Assembly: GCF_003604215.1 (NCBI RefSeq)
Contig: NZ_QXGS01000004.1
Span: forward strand, 124,001-188,000
DNA: 64,000 nt
Direction: 5' to 3'
From: Teichococcus vastitatis
GTDB lineage: Bacteria; Pseudomonadota; Alphaproteobacteria; Acetobacterales; Acetobacteraceae
Shown here: positions 1 to 8,979 of the stretch, piece by piece
Layout: each line of letters begins with the position of its first letter
How positions within the stretch are numbered: position 1 is the stretch's first letter
Position numbers and translations under genes: made by a program
The notes under the pieces: model-generated
Database searches by the model: none
Told to the model about the DNA's origin: nothing
Seen by the model: the letters and a program-made list of their open reading frames with translations, nothing else

Positions 1-356
1 AGATGGACGAGGCCGATCGCGGCGAGTTCCTGGAAGGGCTCGGCCTCTCGGATTCGGGGCTCGATCGCGTCATCGCCGCCGGCTATGGCCTGCTCGGCCT
101 GCTCACCTACTTCACGGTGGGGCCCAAGGAAGCGCGCGCCTGGACCATCACCCGCGGCATGAAGGCGCCGCAGGCGGCCGGCGTGATCCACGGCGATTTC
201 GAGCGCGGCTTCATTGCCGCCGAAACCATCGCCTATGACGACTACGTGGCGCTGGGCGGCGAGCAGGGCGCCAAGGAAGCCGGCAAGATGCGGGTGGAAG
301 GCAAGGAGTATGTTATCAAGGACGGCGACATCATGCTGTTCCGTTTCAATGTGTAG
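1..356 (+). CDS. ychF: Ribosome-binding ATPase YchF, C-terminal part (5' end outside window)
   Basis: This is the C-terminal 117 or so residues of YchF/OLA1, an Obg-related P-loop ATPase that binds ribosomes. The visible part is the end of the helical region and the TGS domain. Recognisable family features are the stretch [17 protein letters not shown], the segment [17 protein letters not shown], and the typical C-terminus [11 protein letters not shown]. The frame is open to the left edge, so the G domain and true start lie upstream of the window. An alternative identity is very unlikely because the TGS end of YchF is highly conserved. Confidence 0.96.
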   Translation, partial: MDEADRGEFLEGLGLSDSGLDRVIAAGYGLLGLLTYFTVGPKEARAWTITRGMKAPQAAGVIHGDFERGFIAAETIAYDDYVALGGEQGAKEAGKMRVEGKEYVIKDGDIMLFRFNV

Positions 357-416
357 CAGCCGGCGGACCACACGCTTTCCGGTATCTTCGCGATAAAATT
401 CCCGTTATGGTTGAGA

Positions 417-436
417 GAGTGGGTGTGCGCCCACTC
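417..436 (+). terminator. Hairpin after ychF
   Basis: A perfect 7-bp stem (GAGTGGG at 417-423, CCCACTC at 430-436) with a 6-base loop sits in the ychF-kinase gap. There is no T tract, so it is a weak intrinsic terminator candidate at best. Confidence 0.35.
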
Positions 437-495
437 CGGCGCCATCAGGAGTCGGCCATCTCCTCGCCGCCGGGCCTGACGGGTTTCCCTTCGCC

Positions 496-2337
496 TTGAT
501 TCTCGATAGCGCCACCTTGCTGATCGTCGGCGCGATGATCAGCGTCACCATGGGCAGCCTTTGGTGCGGCCTTTCGCTGGATCGCCGCAGGTCTCCCGGG
601 CTGCGCGAATGGGGATTGTCGCTGCTGCTGGCAGGAAGCGGCAGCCTGCTGCTCGGATTGCGGCACGTCCTGCCGGACTGGGCATCCATCGATGCAGGCA
701 ATGCCCTGGTGCTGCTGGCCATCGGCTATGCCTGGATCGGTGCCCGCCATTTCGACGGCCGGCCCGCCGCATGGTGGATGCTGCTGGCCGCTCCGCTGCT
801 CTGGCTGCTGCTGCGCCGCCTGCCGGCCCTGGATACACAGGAGAGCCGCGTTCTCCTGGCCTCCGTTCTGGGCGGCCCCCCGCTGCTGTTCACCGCTGCG
901 GAGTTCCTGCGCCGGTGCAGCGAGGCACCAGGATTCCGCCGCGTCCTTGCCGCCTCCTTTGCGCTGCATGGCGGGCTGATCCTGGCCCGCATTCCCATGG
1001 TCCTCGCCGCTCCGGAATGGAGCGGCACGCGCAGCCTGCCGGACGGGCTGCTGGTCCGCATGATCCTGCTGGAAGCGATCCTGCATGCGGTGATCACCAG
1101 CTTCGCCCTGATGGTGCTGTTCCTGGCCCGGCGCGAGCGGCAGGCCCTGACGGTGATCGCCGCGGCGCGCGACGACGCGGAGGCGGCCAATGGGGCCAAG
1201 TCACAATTCCTGGCCCGCATGAGCCATGAATTGCGCACGCCGCTCAACAGCGTGCTCGGCCTGTCCGACCTGATGGCCCGCGACCGCAACCTGACACCGC
1301 CGCAACGCGAGCAGGTGGCGGTGATCGGCCAGGCCGGGCGGCACCTCCTGGCCCTGGTCAATGACGTCCTGGATATCGGCCTGGTGGAGGCCGGGAGGCT
1401 GACCTTGCAGCGGGACACCGTGCCGCTGCGGCCGCTGCTGGAGGACGCCGTGGCGCTGCTGCGGACAGAAGCGGACCGCAAGGGATTGGCCCTTGATCTC
1501 AGAATGGCGCCGGACAGCCCGGAGGCGGTGCTGGGCGACGCCCGGCGGCTGCGCCAGGTGCTGTTGAACCTGCTGGGCAATGCCGTGAAGTTCACGCCCC
1601 CTGGAGGCCGGGTGCGGCTGGCGCTGGGTCCGGATGTGGGCGGCGGGCTGCTGCTGGAGGTGATCGACAATGGCCGTGGTATTCCGGCCACCCAGCGCAC
1701 CCTGTTGTTCCGCGACTTCAGCCGGCTGCCGCCCCTGCCGGGCGAAGCGGCAAGCGAGGGGCACGGGCTCGGCCTGGCGATCACCGCCAAGCTGGTGGCC
1801 TGCATGGGCGGCAGCATCGGCGTGGAAGCGGGAGAGAACGGGCAAGGCAGCCGCTTCTGGGTCCGCCTGCACCTGCCGCCGGCGGCCCTGCCAGCGCCGC
1901 TGCCGCCCAGCACCCGCAGCGACCGGCCGCCATGCCGCATCCTGGTGGTGGATGATGTGATGGTGAACCGGCTGGTGGTGCAGGTGCTGCTGCAGGGCGC
2001 CGGCCATACAGTGCTGCAGGCACAGAGCGGCGAGGCAGCCCTCGCGCAGCTGGCGCAGCAGCCGGTCGACCTGATGCTGATCGATGTGCAGATGCCGGGC
2101 CTCGACGGGTTGGAAACCACCCGCCGGATCCGCGCGGCGGAAGCCGTGGCGCCGGCCCGGCCACGCCTGACCATTGTTGCGCTGACCGGCGAAGGGGGCG
2201 CCGTGCAGCGCGAGGCATGCCTCGGCGCTGGAATGGATGACGTGCTGGTCAAGCCGGTGCAGCGCAGCACCTTGCTGGAGATGCTGGCCGCCCTTCCAAC
2301 ACGCGAGGCCGAGGCGCTGCCGCCTGTTCGCTCCTGA
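496..2337 (+). CDS. Membrane-anchored hybrid histidine kinase with receiver domain
   Basis: Sensor kinase of 613 residues. The first 220 or so residues hold about six hydrophobic segments with no recognised extracellular sensor domain. A HisKA dimerisation domain follows with SHELRTPLNSVLGLSDL (phospho-acceptor His about residue 244), then a HATPase_c domain with LLGNAVKFTPPGGRV (N box), DNGRGIP (G1) and GHGLGLAI (G2). A receiver domain at the C-terminus has the acidic pair in LVVDDV, the acceptor Asp about residue 530 in LIDVQMPG, and Lys in VLVKPV. All catalytic positions look intact. The start is a TTG at 496. No response regulator is next to it, so the output is unknown; a phosphorelay to a separate Hpt protein is the usual route for this architecture. 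Confidence 0.9.
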   Translation: MILDSATLLIVGAMISVTMGSLWCGLSLDRRRSPGLREWGLSLLLAGSGSLLLGLRHVLPDWASIDAGNALVLLAIGYAWIGARHFDGRPAAWWMLLAAPLLWLLLRRLPALDTQESRVLLASVLGGPPLLFTAAEFLRRCSEAPGFRRVLAASFALHGGLILARIPMVLAAPEWSGTRSLPDGLLVRMILLEAILHAVITSFALMVLFLARRERQALTVIAAARDDAEAANGAKSQFLARMSHELRTPLNSVLGLSDLMARDRNLTPPQREQVAVIGQAGRHLLALVNDVLDIGLVEAGRLTLQRDTVPLRPLLEDAVALLRTEADRKGLALDLRMAPDSPEAVLGDARRLRQVLLNLLGNAVKFTPPGGRVRLALGPDVGGGLLLEVIDNGRGIPATQRTLLFRDFSRLPPLPGEAASEGHGLGLAITAKLVACMGGSIGVEAGENGQGSRFWVRLHLPPAALPAPLPPSTRSDRPPCRILVVDDVMVNRLVVQVLLQGAGHTVLQAQSGEAALAQLAQQPVDLMLIDVQMPGLDGLETTRRIRAAEAVAPARPRLTIVALTGEGGAVQREACLGAGMDDVLVKPVQRSTLLEMLAALPTREAEALPPVRS

Positions 2338-2371
2338 TCCGCCGGCGCTACGGGGCCGGCACTTCCGGCGG

Positions 2372-2563
2372 CTAGGCTTCGCCGTCCGGCCGCTCCTGGC
2401 GGGCGCCGTCCAGCAAGGCATCGCGGCGCGCCTCGGCCTCCGCATCGCGCGCCTTCTCGGCCTTGCTGCGCCCGAACTTCTCGCGGTTCAGCACCGCCTC
2501 GCGCTCCCGCGCCTGCCGGGCGGCTTGCTTGCGATGCCGGTTGAGGTTGACGATCTCCGCCAT
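2372..2563 (-). CDS. DUF4169 family small basic protein
   Basis: Short charged protein of 63 residues starting MAEIVNLNRHRKQAARQ and containing KFGRSKAEK, the signature of DUF4169, a family restricted to alphaproteobacteria and of unknown function. It is almost entirely Arg/Lys/Glu/Ala and predicted helical. The ATG at 2563 was chosen over longer in-frame starts because family members begin with this MAEIVNLN motif. It lies in the gap between the kinase and the hydrolase, on the opposite strand. Confidence 0.85.
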   Translation of the reverse strand: MAEIVNLNRHRKQAARQAREREAVLNREKFGRSKAEKARDAEAEARRDALLDGARQERPDGEA

Positions 2564-2627
2564 GCGCCGAGGATAGCGCGCAATCGTCGTGCCGGGAAAC
2601 CGCCCGGCACCATCTGGAGAAGCCACC

Positions 2628-3290
2628 ATGCAGATCGAACTCGCGGCCGCCGACGGCCATCGCCTGTCCGCCTGGCGGGTCGGGCCGGACGATGCCCCGC
2701 GCGCCCTGGTGGTGGTGCAGGAGATCTTCGGCGTGAACCGGCACATGCGCCACGTCTGCGATCTGTTCGCGGCGCAGGGCTATGCCGTGGTCTGCCCCGC
2801 CCTTTTCGACCGCGCCGAGCCGGGCGTGGAGTTGGGCTACGGGCCGGAGGACCGCAAGCAGGGCATGGCGCTGCGCGGCCGGATCGACGCCGCCGCCACG
2901 CTGCTGGACATCGAGGCCGCAGCCGCCGCCCTGCCCTCCGGCGCCCGGCACGGCCTGGTCGGCTATTGCTGGGGCGGCACCGTGGCCTGGCACGGCGCGA
3001 CGCGCAGCCAGTGCTTCGCCGCCTCCGTCGGCTATTACGGCGGCGGCATCGCCGCGGCGAAGGAGGAGAAGCCGTCCTGCCCGGTGCAGCTGCATTTCGG
3101 CGCCGAGGACCACGGCATCCCCTTGCAGGACGTGGACGCCATCCGTGCGGCGCAGCTCGGCGTGGAGGTGTTCGTGTATGAGGGTGCCGGCCACGGCTTC
3201 GCCTGCGAGGAGCGCGACTCCTTCAATCCGGCGGCCACCGATCTGGCGATGGGACGCACCCTCGCCTTTCTCGCCGGCCATCTCGGCTGA
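2628..3290 (+). CDS. Dienelactone hydrolase family protein
   Basis: Alpha/beta hydrolase of 220 residues. The dienelactone hydrolase family opens ester or lactone rings using a Cys-His-Asp triad. Here the nucleophile elbow is GYCWGG (Cys nucleophile), and the late histidine is in YEGAGHGF, with the acid probably in GAEDHGIP. The early EIFGVNRHMRHVCDLFA segment is also typical. The start is ATG 2628 with a purine-rich GGAGA about 8 bases upstream. The substrate cannot be read from the sequence, since the family covers chlorocatechol-pathway lactones as well as general carboxylesters, and no catechol genes are nearby. Confidence 0.9.
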   Translation: MQIELAAADGHRLSAWRVGPDDAPRALVVVQEIFGVNRHMRHVCDLFAAQGYAVVCPALFDRAEPGVELGYGPEDRKQGMALRGRIDAAATLLDIEAAAAALPSGARHGLVGYCWGGTVAWHGATRSQCFAASVGYYGGGIAAAKEEKPSCPVQLHFGAEDHGIPLQDVDAIRAAQLGVEVFVYEGAGHGFACEERDSFNPAATDLAMGRTLAFLAGHLG

Positions 3291-3296
3291 ACGGCG

Positions 3297-3458
3297 ATGA
3301 GCTATCTTCTGGCGGCCGGCATCGCCCTGATCCTGCTGGCCTTCCTGACCTTCGGCGGCTTCGCGGAGTTCGACAGCCCGCCGGTGATCATGTTCGCCCT
3401 GCTGGCCATCGGCGCCGTCGTCATGGCATTCCGCGGCCGCAATCCGGACGATCGCTAA
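3297..3458 (+). CDS. Small two-helix membrane protein
   Basis: Uncharacterised 53-residue protein beginning MSYLLAAGIALILLAFLTFG and ending RGRNPDDR. Two hydrophobic segments (about residues 3-20 and 29-44) are joined by a short polar loop, predicting a hairpin in the inner membrane with a basic tail. The ATG lies 6 bases after the hydrolase stop, which suggests translational coupling. I do not recognise a family. It is likely real because of its clean hydrophobic pattern and tight spacing. Confidence 0.6.
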   Translation: MSYLLAAGIALILLAFLTFGGFAEFDSPPVIMFALLAIGAVVMAFRGRNPDDR

Positions 3459-3522
3459 CGCCGCTTCCGGCGCTCGCGATGCAGCGCCATGCTCGCCATT
3501 CCGTTTGCACAGGTCCAACCCG

Positions 3523-4257
3523 ATGCCCGACGCCGATCTTTTCGTTCTCGTTGACCGGATCCGGGAGCAAGGCCATGCCGCCCTCGCCGGCGCCGCGGTG
3601 CGGGACCTGTTCGATCCGCGAGGCGGCGCGCTGCGCGGTGCGGCCTGGGCTGGCTTCGTGGCCAGCTGGCACGATCTGGCCCCGGACCGGCACATGGCCG
3701 ACCAGGGCCGCTACCGCCTGCGGCGGCATGCCGTGTGGCGGCTGTCGGCGGATGACGCGACGCCGCACCGCGCGCCGCACCAGCCGCATTACCAGAGCCT
3801 CGATAACAACCCGCTGAATGGCGGCATACAGCGCTGGTTCGAGCCGGTCGAGGATGCGGTGGCAGCGGGCCCGGCCCTGGATGCGCTGCTGCGCGGTGCC
3901 CGCGCCGTGTTCGACGCCCTGCGACCCGGCACCGCCTGGCAGGTCGAGGCGCATCAGTTCCGCATCCAGGCGCGCGCCGGCGAAGCCGGCAAGCCGACGC
4001 CGGAGGGCATGCACCGGGACGGCGTCGATTTCGTGCTGGTGACGCTGATCGGCCGCCAGAACGTGGCCGGCGGCACCACCGCTATCCGCATCGACGGCCA
4101 GTCAGACGATGCCGCCAGCTTCACCCTGGCCGAGCCGCTGGACAGCGTGCTGCTGGACGACCGCCGCGTCTGGCACGGGGTGACGCCGGTGGTGCCGCTC
4201 GACCCGGCGCGGGAAGGCCACCGCGACGTTCTGGTGCTGACCTTCCGGGCCACCTGA
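3523..4257 (+). CDS. 2OG-Fe(II) dioxygenase family protein
   Basis: Protein of 244 residues resembling the bacterial 2OG-Fe dioxygenase family (Pfam 2OG-Fe_Oxy_2, which includes amino-acid hydroxylases). The iron-binding HxD is visible in GMHRDGVDF, and the distal His with following residues in RRVWHGVTP. The segment HQFRI upstream of the HxD is also characteristic. ATG 3523 was preferred to a TTG 18 bases earlier. No substrate clue comes from the neighbours. It probably hydroxylates a small molecule or free amino acid in the cytoplasm. Confidence 0.82.
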   Translation: MPDADLFVLVDRIREQGHAALAGAAVRDLFDPRGGALRGAAWAGFVASWHDLAPDRHMADQGRYRLRRHAVWRLSADDATPHRAPHQPHYQSLDNNPLNGGIQRWFEPVEDAVAAGPALDALLRGARAVFDALRPGTAWQVEAHQFRIQARAGEAGKPTPEGMHRDGVDFVLVTLIGRQNVAGGTTAIRIDGQSDDAASFTLAEPLDSVLLDDRRVWHGVTPVVPLDPAREGHRDVLVLTFRAT

Positions 4258-4266
4258 GCAGGCGGC

Positions 4267-5334
4267 TCAGGGAATCACCCGCGCCGCCCGAAGCCGCCCG
4301 AACAGGGCGAAGAACGCATCATCCGTCGCCTGATAATCGAGGAAGCCGAGCCGGCGGCTCTTGCTCATGTCGGTCACCACCTCGATCGGCCGGCCCAGAT
4401 CGGCATCCGTGTGCCAAGCCGAGGCCAGGCGGCCGAGATCCGGCTCGGCGAGGCCGCGGCGCTGCGCCAGATCGGCCCAGAGGGGCGCGGCGTCGGCCAG
4501 CTGCCGCTCCAGCGGGATGCCCTCACCCGGAAAGGGCGCAGGCTGCAGGCCGAACCAGCCGGCGATGCGCTCCCACATCCAGCTCCAGCGGAACACGTCG
4601 CCATTGACCACGTTGAAGGCCTGGTCCCGCGCCGCCGGTGTCAGCGCCGCCCATTCCAAGTGGCGGGCCAGCAGCCCGGCATCGGTCATGTCGGTCAGCC
4701 CGTTCCATTGCGCGGCGGAGCCGGGGAACAGGAACGGCCTTCCCGTCTCGCGGCACAGCGTGGCATAGGCAGCGAGCGTGACGCCCATGTTCATGGCGTT
4801 GCCCAGGGCGTAGCCGATCACCGTGTGCGGCCGGTGCACGCTCCAGCCGAAGCCGTCCCGCGCGGCCGCGGCGAACACTTCGTCCTCCTGGGCATAGTAG
4901 AAATTCTCGATGTCGAGGCGCGGCTGCTCCTCGCGGAACGGGGTCGCCGGCAGGCGGCCCTGTCCATAGGCCTCGAATGGGCCGAGGTAGTGCTTCAGCC
5001 CCGTCACCAGCGCCACATGCGCGACGCTGTGGCCCGGTCGCAGCGCATCCAGCAGGTTGCGCACCATGGCGGCGTTCACCCGGATGTTCTCCGCCTCGGT
5101 CGGCTGCCGCATCCAGGTGGTGAGGAACACGTGGCTCGGCCGCTGCCCGGCCAGCGCCGTGCGCAGCGACGCAGCGTCCAGCAGGTCGGCCGCCAGCGGC
5201 TGCAGGCCCGGGATGTCCGATGGCGGCCGCCGTGCCAGCCCGCCGACCTGCCAGCCGCGCTCCAGCAGATGTCGCGCCAGGTTGTTGCCGACGATACCGC
5301 TGACCCCCACCACCAATGCCGAATGCTGCATCAT
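4267..5334 (-). CDS. PRISE-like extended SDR reductase
   Basis: NAD(P)-binding reductase of 355 residues. It has a Rossmann GVSGIVGNNLARHL motif at the N-terminus and the NFYYAQEDEVF motif that marks the PRISE group (progesterone 5-beta-reductase/iridoid synthase-like enzymes that reduce activated enones). Bacterial members reduce unknown small enones. The gene is divergent from an HxlR regulator with a 95-base shared promoter gap, a common arrangement in which the redox-responsive HxlR protein controls the reductase. The GxxGxxG spacing and Tyr of NFYY look intact. Confidence 0.85.
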   Translation of the reverse strand: MMQHSALVVGVSGIVGNNLARHLLERGWQVGGLARRPPSDIPGLQPLAADLLDAASLRTALAGQRPSHVFLTTWMRQPTEAENIRVNAAMVRNLLDALRPGHSVAHVALVTGLKHYLGPFEAYGQGRLPATPFREEQPRLDIENFYYAQEDEVFAAAARDGFGWSVHRPHTVIGYALGNAMNMGVTLAAYATLCRETGRPFLFPGSAAQWNGLTDMTDAGLLARHLEWAALTPAARDQAFNVVNGDVFRWSWMWERIAGWFGLQPAPFPGEGIPLERQLADAAPLWADLAQRRGLAEPDLGRLASAWHTDADLGRPIEVVTDMSKSRRLGFLDYQATDDAFFALFGRLRAARVIP

Positions 5335-5429
5335 CTCACCCCGGTTTATGTTGCGGCCCGGGAGGTAGGCGGGCCGGCGGCAGGCCGCTAGAAGGCACCC
5401 GAAAGGGACATAGTCACCCTGGAGTGCCC

Positions 5430-5831
5430 ATGGCCGCCAAGCCGCCGCCCACCGTTCACGAGGAAGACTGCGCCCCGCGCCGGGTGCTGGAGCTGTTCGG
5501 CAGCAAATGGACCAGCATGGTGCTGCACGCGCTGCATGCCCTGCATGGCGGCACCGCCCGCACCGGCGCGTTGCAGCGCAGCCTGCCAGGCATCAGCAAG
5601 AAGATGCTGACCCAGACGCTGCGCGAGATGGAGCGGGACGGGCTGCTGTCGCGGCGCGTCTTCGACGTGGTGCCGCCGCATGTGGAATACAGCCTGACGC
5701 CGCTCGGCCGCGAGTTCATCGAGCCGATCGAGATGTTGTATGAATGGGGCCGCGCCCATGCGGCGGCACTGGACCGGCTGGGCCAGCGGCCCCGCTCGCG
5801 CCGGCGGGGCGGAGCCGCGGTCCCGGGCTGA
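5430..5831 (+). CDS. HxlR-family winged-helix regulator
   Basis: DNA-binding protein of 133 residues with the HxlR/MarR-like winged helix: FGSKWTSMVLHAL, then ISKKMLTQTLREMERDGLL and VEYSLTPLGREF. A Cys at position 11 (EEDCAPRR) matches the redox-sensing Cys seen near the N-terminus of many HxlR members such as YodB, HypR and QorR. ATG 5430 follows a CTGGAG ribosome site; a longer reading upstream is not supported. It probably represses the divergent PRISE reductase gene and itself. Confidence 0.88.
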   Translation: MAAKPPPTVHEEDCAPRRVLELFGSKWTSMVLHALHALHGGTARTGALQRSLPGISKKMLTQTLREMERDGLLSRRVFDVVPPHVEYSLTPLGREFIEPIEMLYEWGRAHAAALDRLGQRPRSRRRGGAAVPG

Positions 5832-5875
5832 TCCCCCGGGCTGATCCCCCGGGCTGATCCCCCGAGCTGATCCGA
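5822..5875. repeat. 13-bp tandem repeat, about four copies
   Basis: The unit GGGCTGATCCCCC repeats with exact 13-base period (CTGATC at 5828, 5841, 5854 and 5867), the last copy diverged. The first copy contains the stop codon of the HxlR gene and the array ends about 10 bases before the ABC-ATPase stop on the other strand. Confidence 0.9.
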
Positions 5876-5884
5876 CGCCGCGCC

Positions 5885-6763
5885 TCAGCCGGCCAGCGGT
5901 GCGTCCGCCATGATCTGGAGGTGGCCGTGGGAGCAGCGCTCCACGCGCGCGGACACGCCATACACCTCCGCCAGCATGGCGGGTGTCAATGTGCGCTCTG
6001 GCTCGCCTTCCGCGCAGATGGTGCCATCCCCCAGCACCACGATGTGGTCAGCGAAGCGCGCGGCGAGGCCGAGATCATGCACCACCACCACCGTGACCAG
6101 CCCCTTCTCGCGCGTCAATTGCTGCACCAGCCGCATCACCTGCAGCTGATAGCGCAGGTCAAGCGCGCTGGTCGGCTCGTCGAGCAGCAGCACCTCCGGC
6201 TTGCGAACCAGCGCCTGGGCGAGCCCGGCCATCTGGCGCTGGCCGCCCGACAGGCGGTCCAGCCCGACCAGGGCCAGATGCGCGATGCCCAGCCGCTCCA
6301 GCAGTGCCAGCGCCAGCTCCGCCGCTTCCCGGCCCGAGACCGGCAGTCCGCCGGCGCCGGGGGGGCTGGCCTTCAGCGCGCCCACCAGCGCCTCCATCAC
6401 CGTCAGTGCGACGCCCTGCGGCAGGCTCTGCGGCATGTAGGTGATGTGCCGGGCGCGCGCCTCCAGCGAGCGGCCGATCATCTCCTGCCCGTTCAGCTTC
6501 ACCGAGCCGCGCGCCGGCAGCAGCCCCGCGAGGCCGCGCAGCAGGGTGGACTTTCCGGCCCCGTTCGGCCCCAGCAGGGCGGTGATGTGGCCGCCCGCCA
6601 GCGACGCCAGGGTGCAATCCCGCACAATGATGCGCCGGCCGTAGCCGAGGGTGAGCCCACCGATCTCCAGCCGTGATGCCGCGGCCGGCGTGCCGGCCTG
6701 CCATTCCCCAGCCAGCGGCCGCTGCTGCACGCCCATGCGCGACGCCTCCAATGCGGCGCTCAC
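5885..6763 (-). CDS. Iron-complex ABC importer, ATP-binding subunit
   Basis: FecE/FhuC-type ATPase of 292 residues. Walker A is GPNGAGKST, the signature is LSGGQRQ, and Walker B is EVLLLDEPTSALD followed by the H-loop VVVHDLGL. It energises the neighbouring FecCD-type permease. I place the start at the GTG at 6763, whose GTGA overlaps the permease stop. An ATG at 6736 (MGVQQRPL) is the alternative. Together with the receptor and permease it forms a compact three-gene import operon for a siderophore, haem or cobalamin-like chelate. Confidence 0.92.
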   Translation of the reverse strand: MSAALEASRMGVQQRPLAGEWQAGTPAAASRLEIGGLTLGYGRRIIVRDCTLASLAGGHITALLGPNGAGKSTLLRGLAGLLPARGSVKLNGQEMIGRSLEARARHITYMPQSLPQGVALTVMEALVGALKASPPGAGGLPVSGREAAELALALLERLGIAHLALVGLDRLSGGQRQMAGLAQALVRKPEVLLLDEPTSALDLRYQLQVMRLVQQLTREKGLVTVVVVHDLGLAARFADHIVVLGDGTICAEGEPERTLTPAMLAEVYGVSARVERCSHGHLQIMADAPLAG

Positions 6764-7821
6764 GCGCGCCGGCCTCGGGTGAACACCAGAACAATGAACA
6801 CGGGCACGCCCACCAGCGCGGTGACGATGCCGATCGGCACCAGCAGCCCCGGCACCATCATCTTGCTGGCCACGGAAGACAGCGACAGCAGCAGCGCGCC
6901 GCAAAGCGCCGAGGCCGGCAGGAAGAAGCGGTGATCCTCCCCCACCAGCAGCCGCGCCGCGTGCGGCCCGACCAGGCCGACGAAGCCGATGGTGCCGACA
7001 AAGGCCACCGACACGCCGGATAACAGGGACACGCGCAGCAGCGCCCCGTTGCGCAGCTTCTCGGCATCGACGCCGAAGGACAGCGCCCGCTCCTCGCCCA
7101 GGCGCAGTGCCGTCAGCTTCCAGGCGGCGCGGGCGCAGAACGGGATGCATACGGCGAAGGCGAGCGCCATGATGCCGATCTTGGGCCAGGTGGCGCGGGC
7201 CAGACTGCCCATTGACCAGAAGACGAGTTGCTGCAGCGCCTGCTCGGTGGCGACGAACTGCAGCAGGGCGACGGCGGCGTTGAAGGCGAACACCAGCGCG
7301 ATGCCGAACAGCACCAGCGCCTCCACCCCGGCGCCGCGCAGCCGCGACAGGGAACGCAGCAGCAACACCGACAGGAACGCGAACAGGAAGGCGTTGCCCG
7401 ATAGCAGCCAACTCTGCGGCACCCAGGGAATGCCGACGCCGAGCACGATGGCCAGCGCGGCGCCGAGCGACGCGGCGGAGGACACGCCCAGGGTGAACGG
7501 GCTGGCCAGCGGGTTGTTCAGCACCGTCTGCATTTCGGCGCCGGCCAGCGCCAGCGCGCCGCCCACCAGCACCGCCATGATGGCGTAGGGCAGCCGCACG
7601 TCGAGCACGATCACCGAGACCGGGCCGCTGGCGGCGGATGGATCCAGCAGCACCCCGACCACGTCGGACAGGCCGAGGCGCGACGGGCCGGTTGCCACGT
7701 CCAGCAGCAGCGAGGCGCATAGCAGCGCCACCAGCAGCACCAGGAGCAGCGTCCGCCGCAGCAGCAGGCTGCGATAGCCGCTGGCGGCGTCGGAGGCGGT
7801 GGTGGCGAGGATGGCGCTCAC
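6760..7821 (-). CDS. Iron-complex ABC importer, FecCD-type permease
   Basis: Polytopic permease of about 353 residues with roughly ten hydrophobic segments and hallmarks of the BtuC/FecCD family: LSDVVGVLLDP, RLPYAIMAVLVGGALALAGAEMQ (RLPR-type motif), NPLASPFTLGVSSAASLGA and GPHAARLLVGEDHR, the coupling region. The GTG start at 7821 overlaps the receptor stop as GTGA. A TTG 15 bases upstream is possible. Tight overlaps on both sides indicate one polycistronic message. Confidence 0.93.
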   Translation of the reverse strand: MSAILATTASDAASGYRSLLLRRTLLLVLLVALLCASLLLDVATGPSRLGLSDVVGVLLDPSAASGPVSVIVLDVRLPYAIMAVLVGGALALAGAEMQTVLNNPLASPFTLGVSSAASLGAALAIVLGVGIPWVPQSWLLSGNAFLFAFLSVLLLRSLSRLRGAGVEALVLFGIALVFAFNAAVALLQFVATEQALQQLVFWSMGSLARATWPKIGIMALAFAVCIPFCARAAWKLTALRLGEERALSFGVDAEKLRNGALLRVSLLSGVSVAFVGTIGFVGLVGPHAARLLVGEDHRFFLPASALCGALLLSLSSVASKMMVPGLLVPIGIVTALVGVPVFIVLVFTRGRRA

Positions 7822-8948
7822 TTCAGGTCCGCCCAATAGGTGCCGTCGAGCGGCACGGCCAGGAAGCGCCCGTTCATCTCCGCCAGCGTGGCGGCGGGAT
7901 CAACATCGGCGAACAGCGCGGGATGGATCCAGCGCGCCAGGGCTTCCAGCGCCAGGATGTTGTACGGGCTGTTGTAGAAATTATGCCACAGCGCATGGGC
8001 GTGGCCCTGCTTCACCGCCGTGAGATCCCGGATGCCCGGGCGGGCGGTGGTGCCGCGCAGCCCGGCCAGCGCCTGCTCCGGCGTCACCCCGGCCCCGACG
8101 GAGGGGGCGGTGTTGTCCCGGGTATTGGTGCCGCCCGTCGCGATGTACACGGCCGGGTCCTGCTGCAGCACGTATTCCATGTTCAGCGGCCCGAGCGGAC
8201 CCGGGATCACCGCCTTTCCGATGTTGGTGCCGCCGGCGAAGTCGATGAACTCGCCGAGATTGCCATTGCCAGGCGAGCCGCAGCATTCCCGTCCGCCGCC
8301 GGCCCGCATCTCCATCAGCACGGTGGGGTGCGCGGGCTTGGCCTGGTCCAGCGTGCGGACGATGCGGTCGGTCCGGGCCTGCTGCCAAGCCAGGAACTCC
8401 TCCGCCTGCCGTTCCCGCCCCAGCGCTCGGCCGAGCAGGCGCAGGCTGGCCGCGGTGTTCGTCAGCGGATGGGCGCGGAAGTCGATGAACAGCACCGGCA
8501 CGCCGGCCCGGGCGAACTGCTCCACCACGTCGCTGCCCTGGCTCGGCGCGTGGCCGCCCTCGGCGCCCAGCACCACCAGGTCTGGCTGCAGCGCCAGCGC
8601 GCGTTCCACCGAGAAGGTCTCGGCCGAGGAGGCGCCGACCACCGGAATGGCCTCGGTCTGCGGGAAGCGCCTGACATATTGCGCGTAGCCGGCTGGGTCG
8701 AGGCGCTTGAACTCGCCCATCCAGCCGGCCACCAGCGCCACCGGGTTCTCGCGCTCCAGCAGGGCCAGGGCATGGATGAAGCGCCCTTCCCCGAGCAGCA
8801 CGCGCCTGGCCGGGGCCTGCAGCACCACCTCCTGACCGGCGATGTCGGTCAGCCGGATCGGCTCCGCCGCGGCCGGCCCCACGGCACCGCCGGGCGTCCA
8901 GGCAAACAGCGTCAGCGCCACGGCGCAAAGCAGGCTACGGAGCGTCAC
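7818..8948 (-). CDS. Iron-complex ABC importer, periplasmic substrate-binding protein
   Basis: Class III (FepB/BtuF-type) receptor of 376 residues with a signal peptide ending near AAAEP and PEP-binding-fold landmarks: LTDIAGQEVVLQAPARRVLL, LQPDLVVLGAEGG, and GIRDLTAVKQGHAHALWHNF. A vicinal cysteine pair in GGGRECCGSPGNG is unusual for this class. The GTG at 8948 is chosen because GGAAGG sits about 7 bases upstream and the signal peptide starts directly there. The ligand is unknown; haem, ferric siderophore or cobalamin are the family options, and the Fur-like box upstream favours iron. Confidence 0.9.
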   Translation of the reverse strand: MTLRSLLCAVALTLFAWTPGGAVGPAAAEPIRLTDIAGQEVVLQAPARRVLLGEGRFIHALALLERENPVALVAGWMGEFKRLDPAGYAQYVRRFPQTEAIPVVGASSAETFSVERALALQPDLVVLGAEGGHAPSQGSDVVEQFARAGVPVLFIDFRAHPLTNTAASLRLLGRALGRERQAEEFLAWQQARTDRIVRTLDQAKPAHPTVLMEMRAGGGRECCGSPGNGNLGEFIDFAGGTNIGKAVIPGPLGPLNMEYVLQQDPAVYIATGGTNTRDNTAPSVGAGVTPEQALAGLRGTTARPGIRDLTAVKQGHAHALWHNFYNSPYNILALEALARWIHPALFADVDPAATLAEMNGRFLAVPLDGTYWADLK

Positions 8949-8979
8949 GGGCAGACCTTCCGGTGAATAGGCCAGCAAT

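Noticed and set aside
726-3695. A 989-codon open frame on the minus strand across the kinase and hydrolase genes
   Set aside because: It is antisense to clearly recognised genes, is Arg/Pro/Ala-rich without motifs, and is the kind of shadow frame expected in GC-rich DNA.
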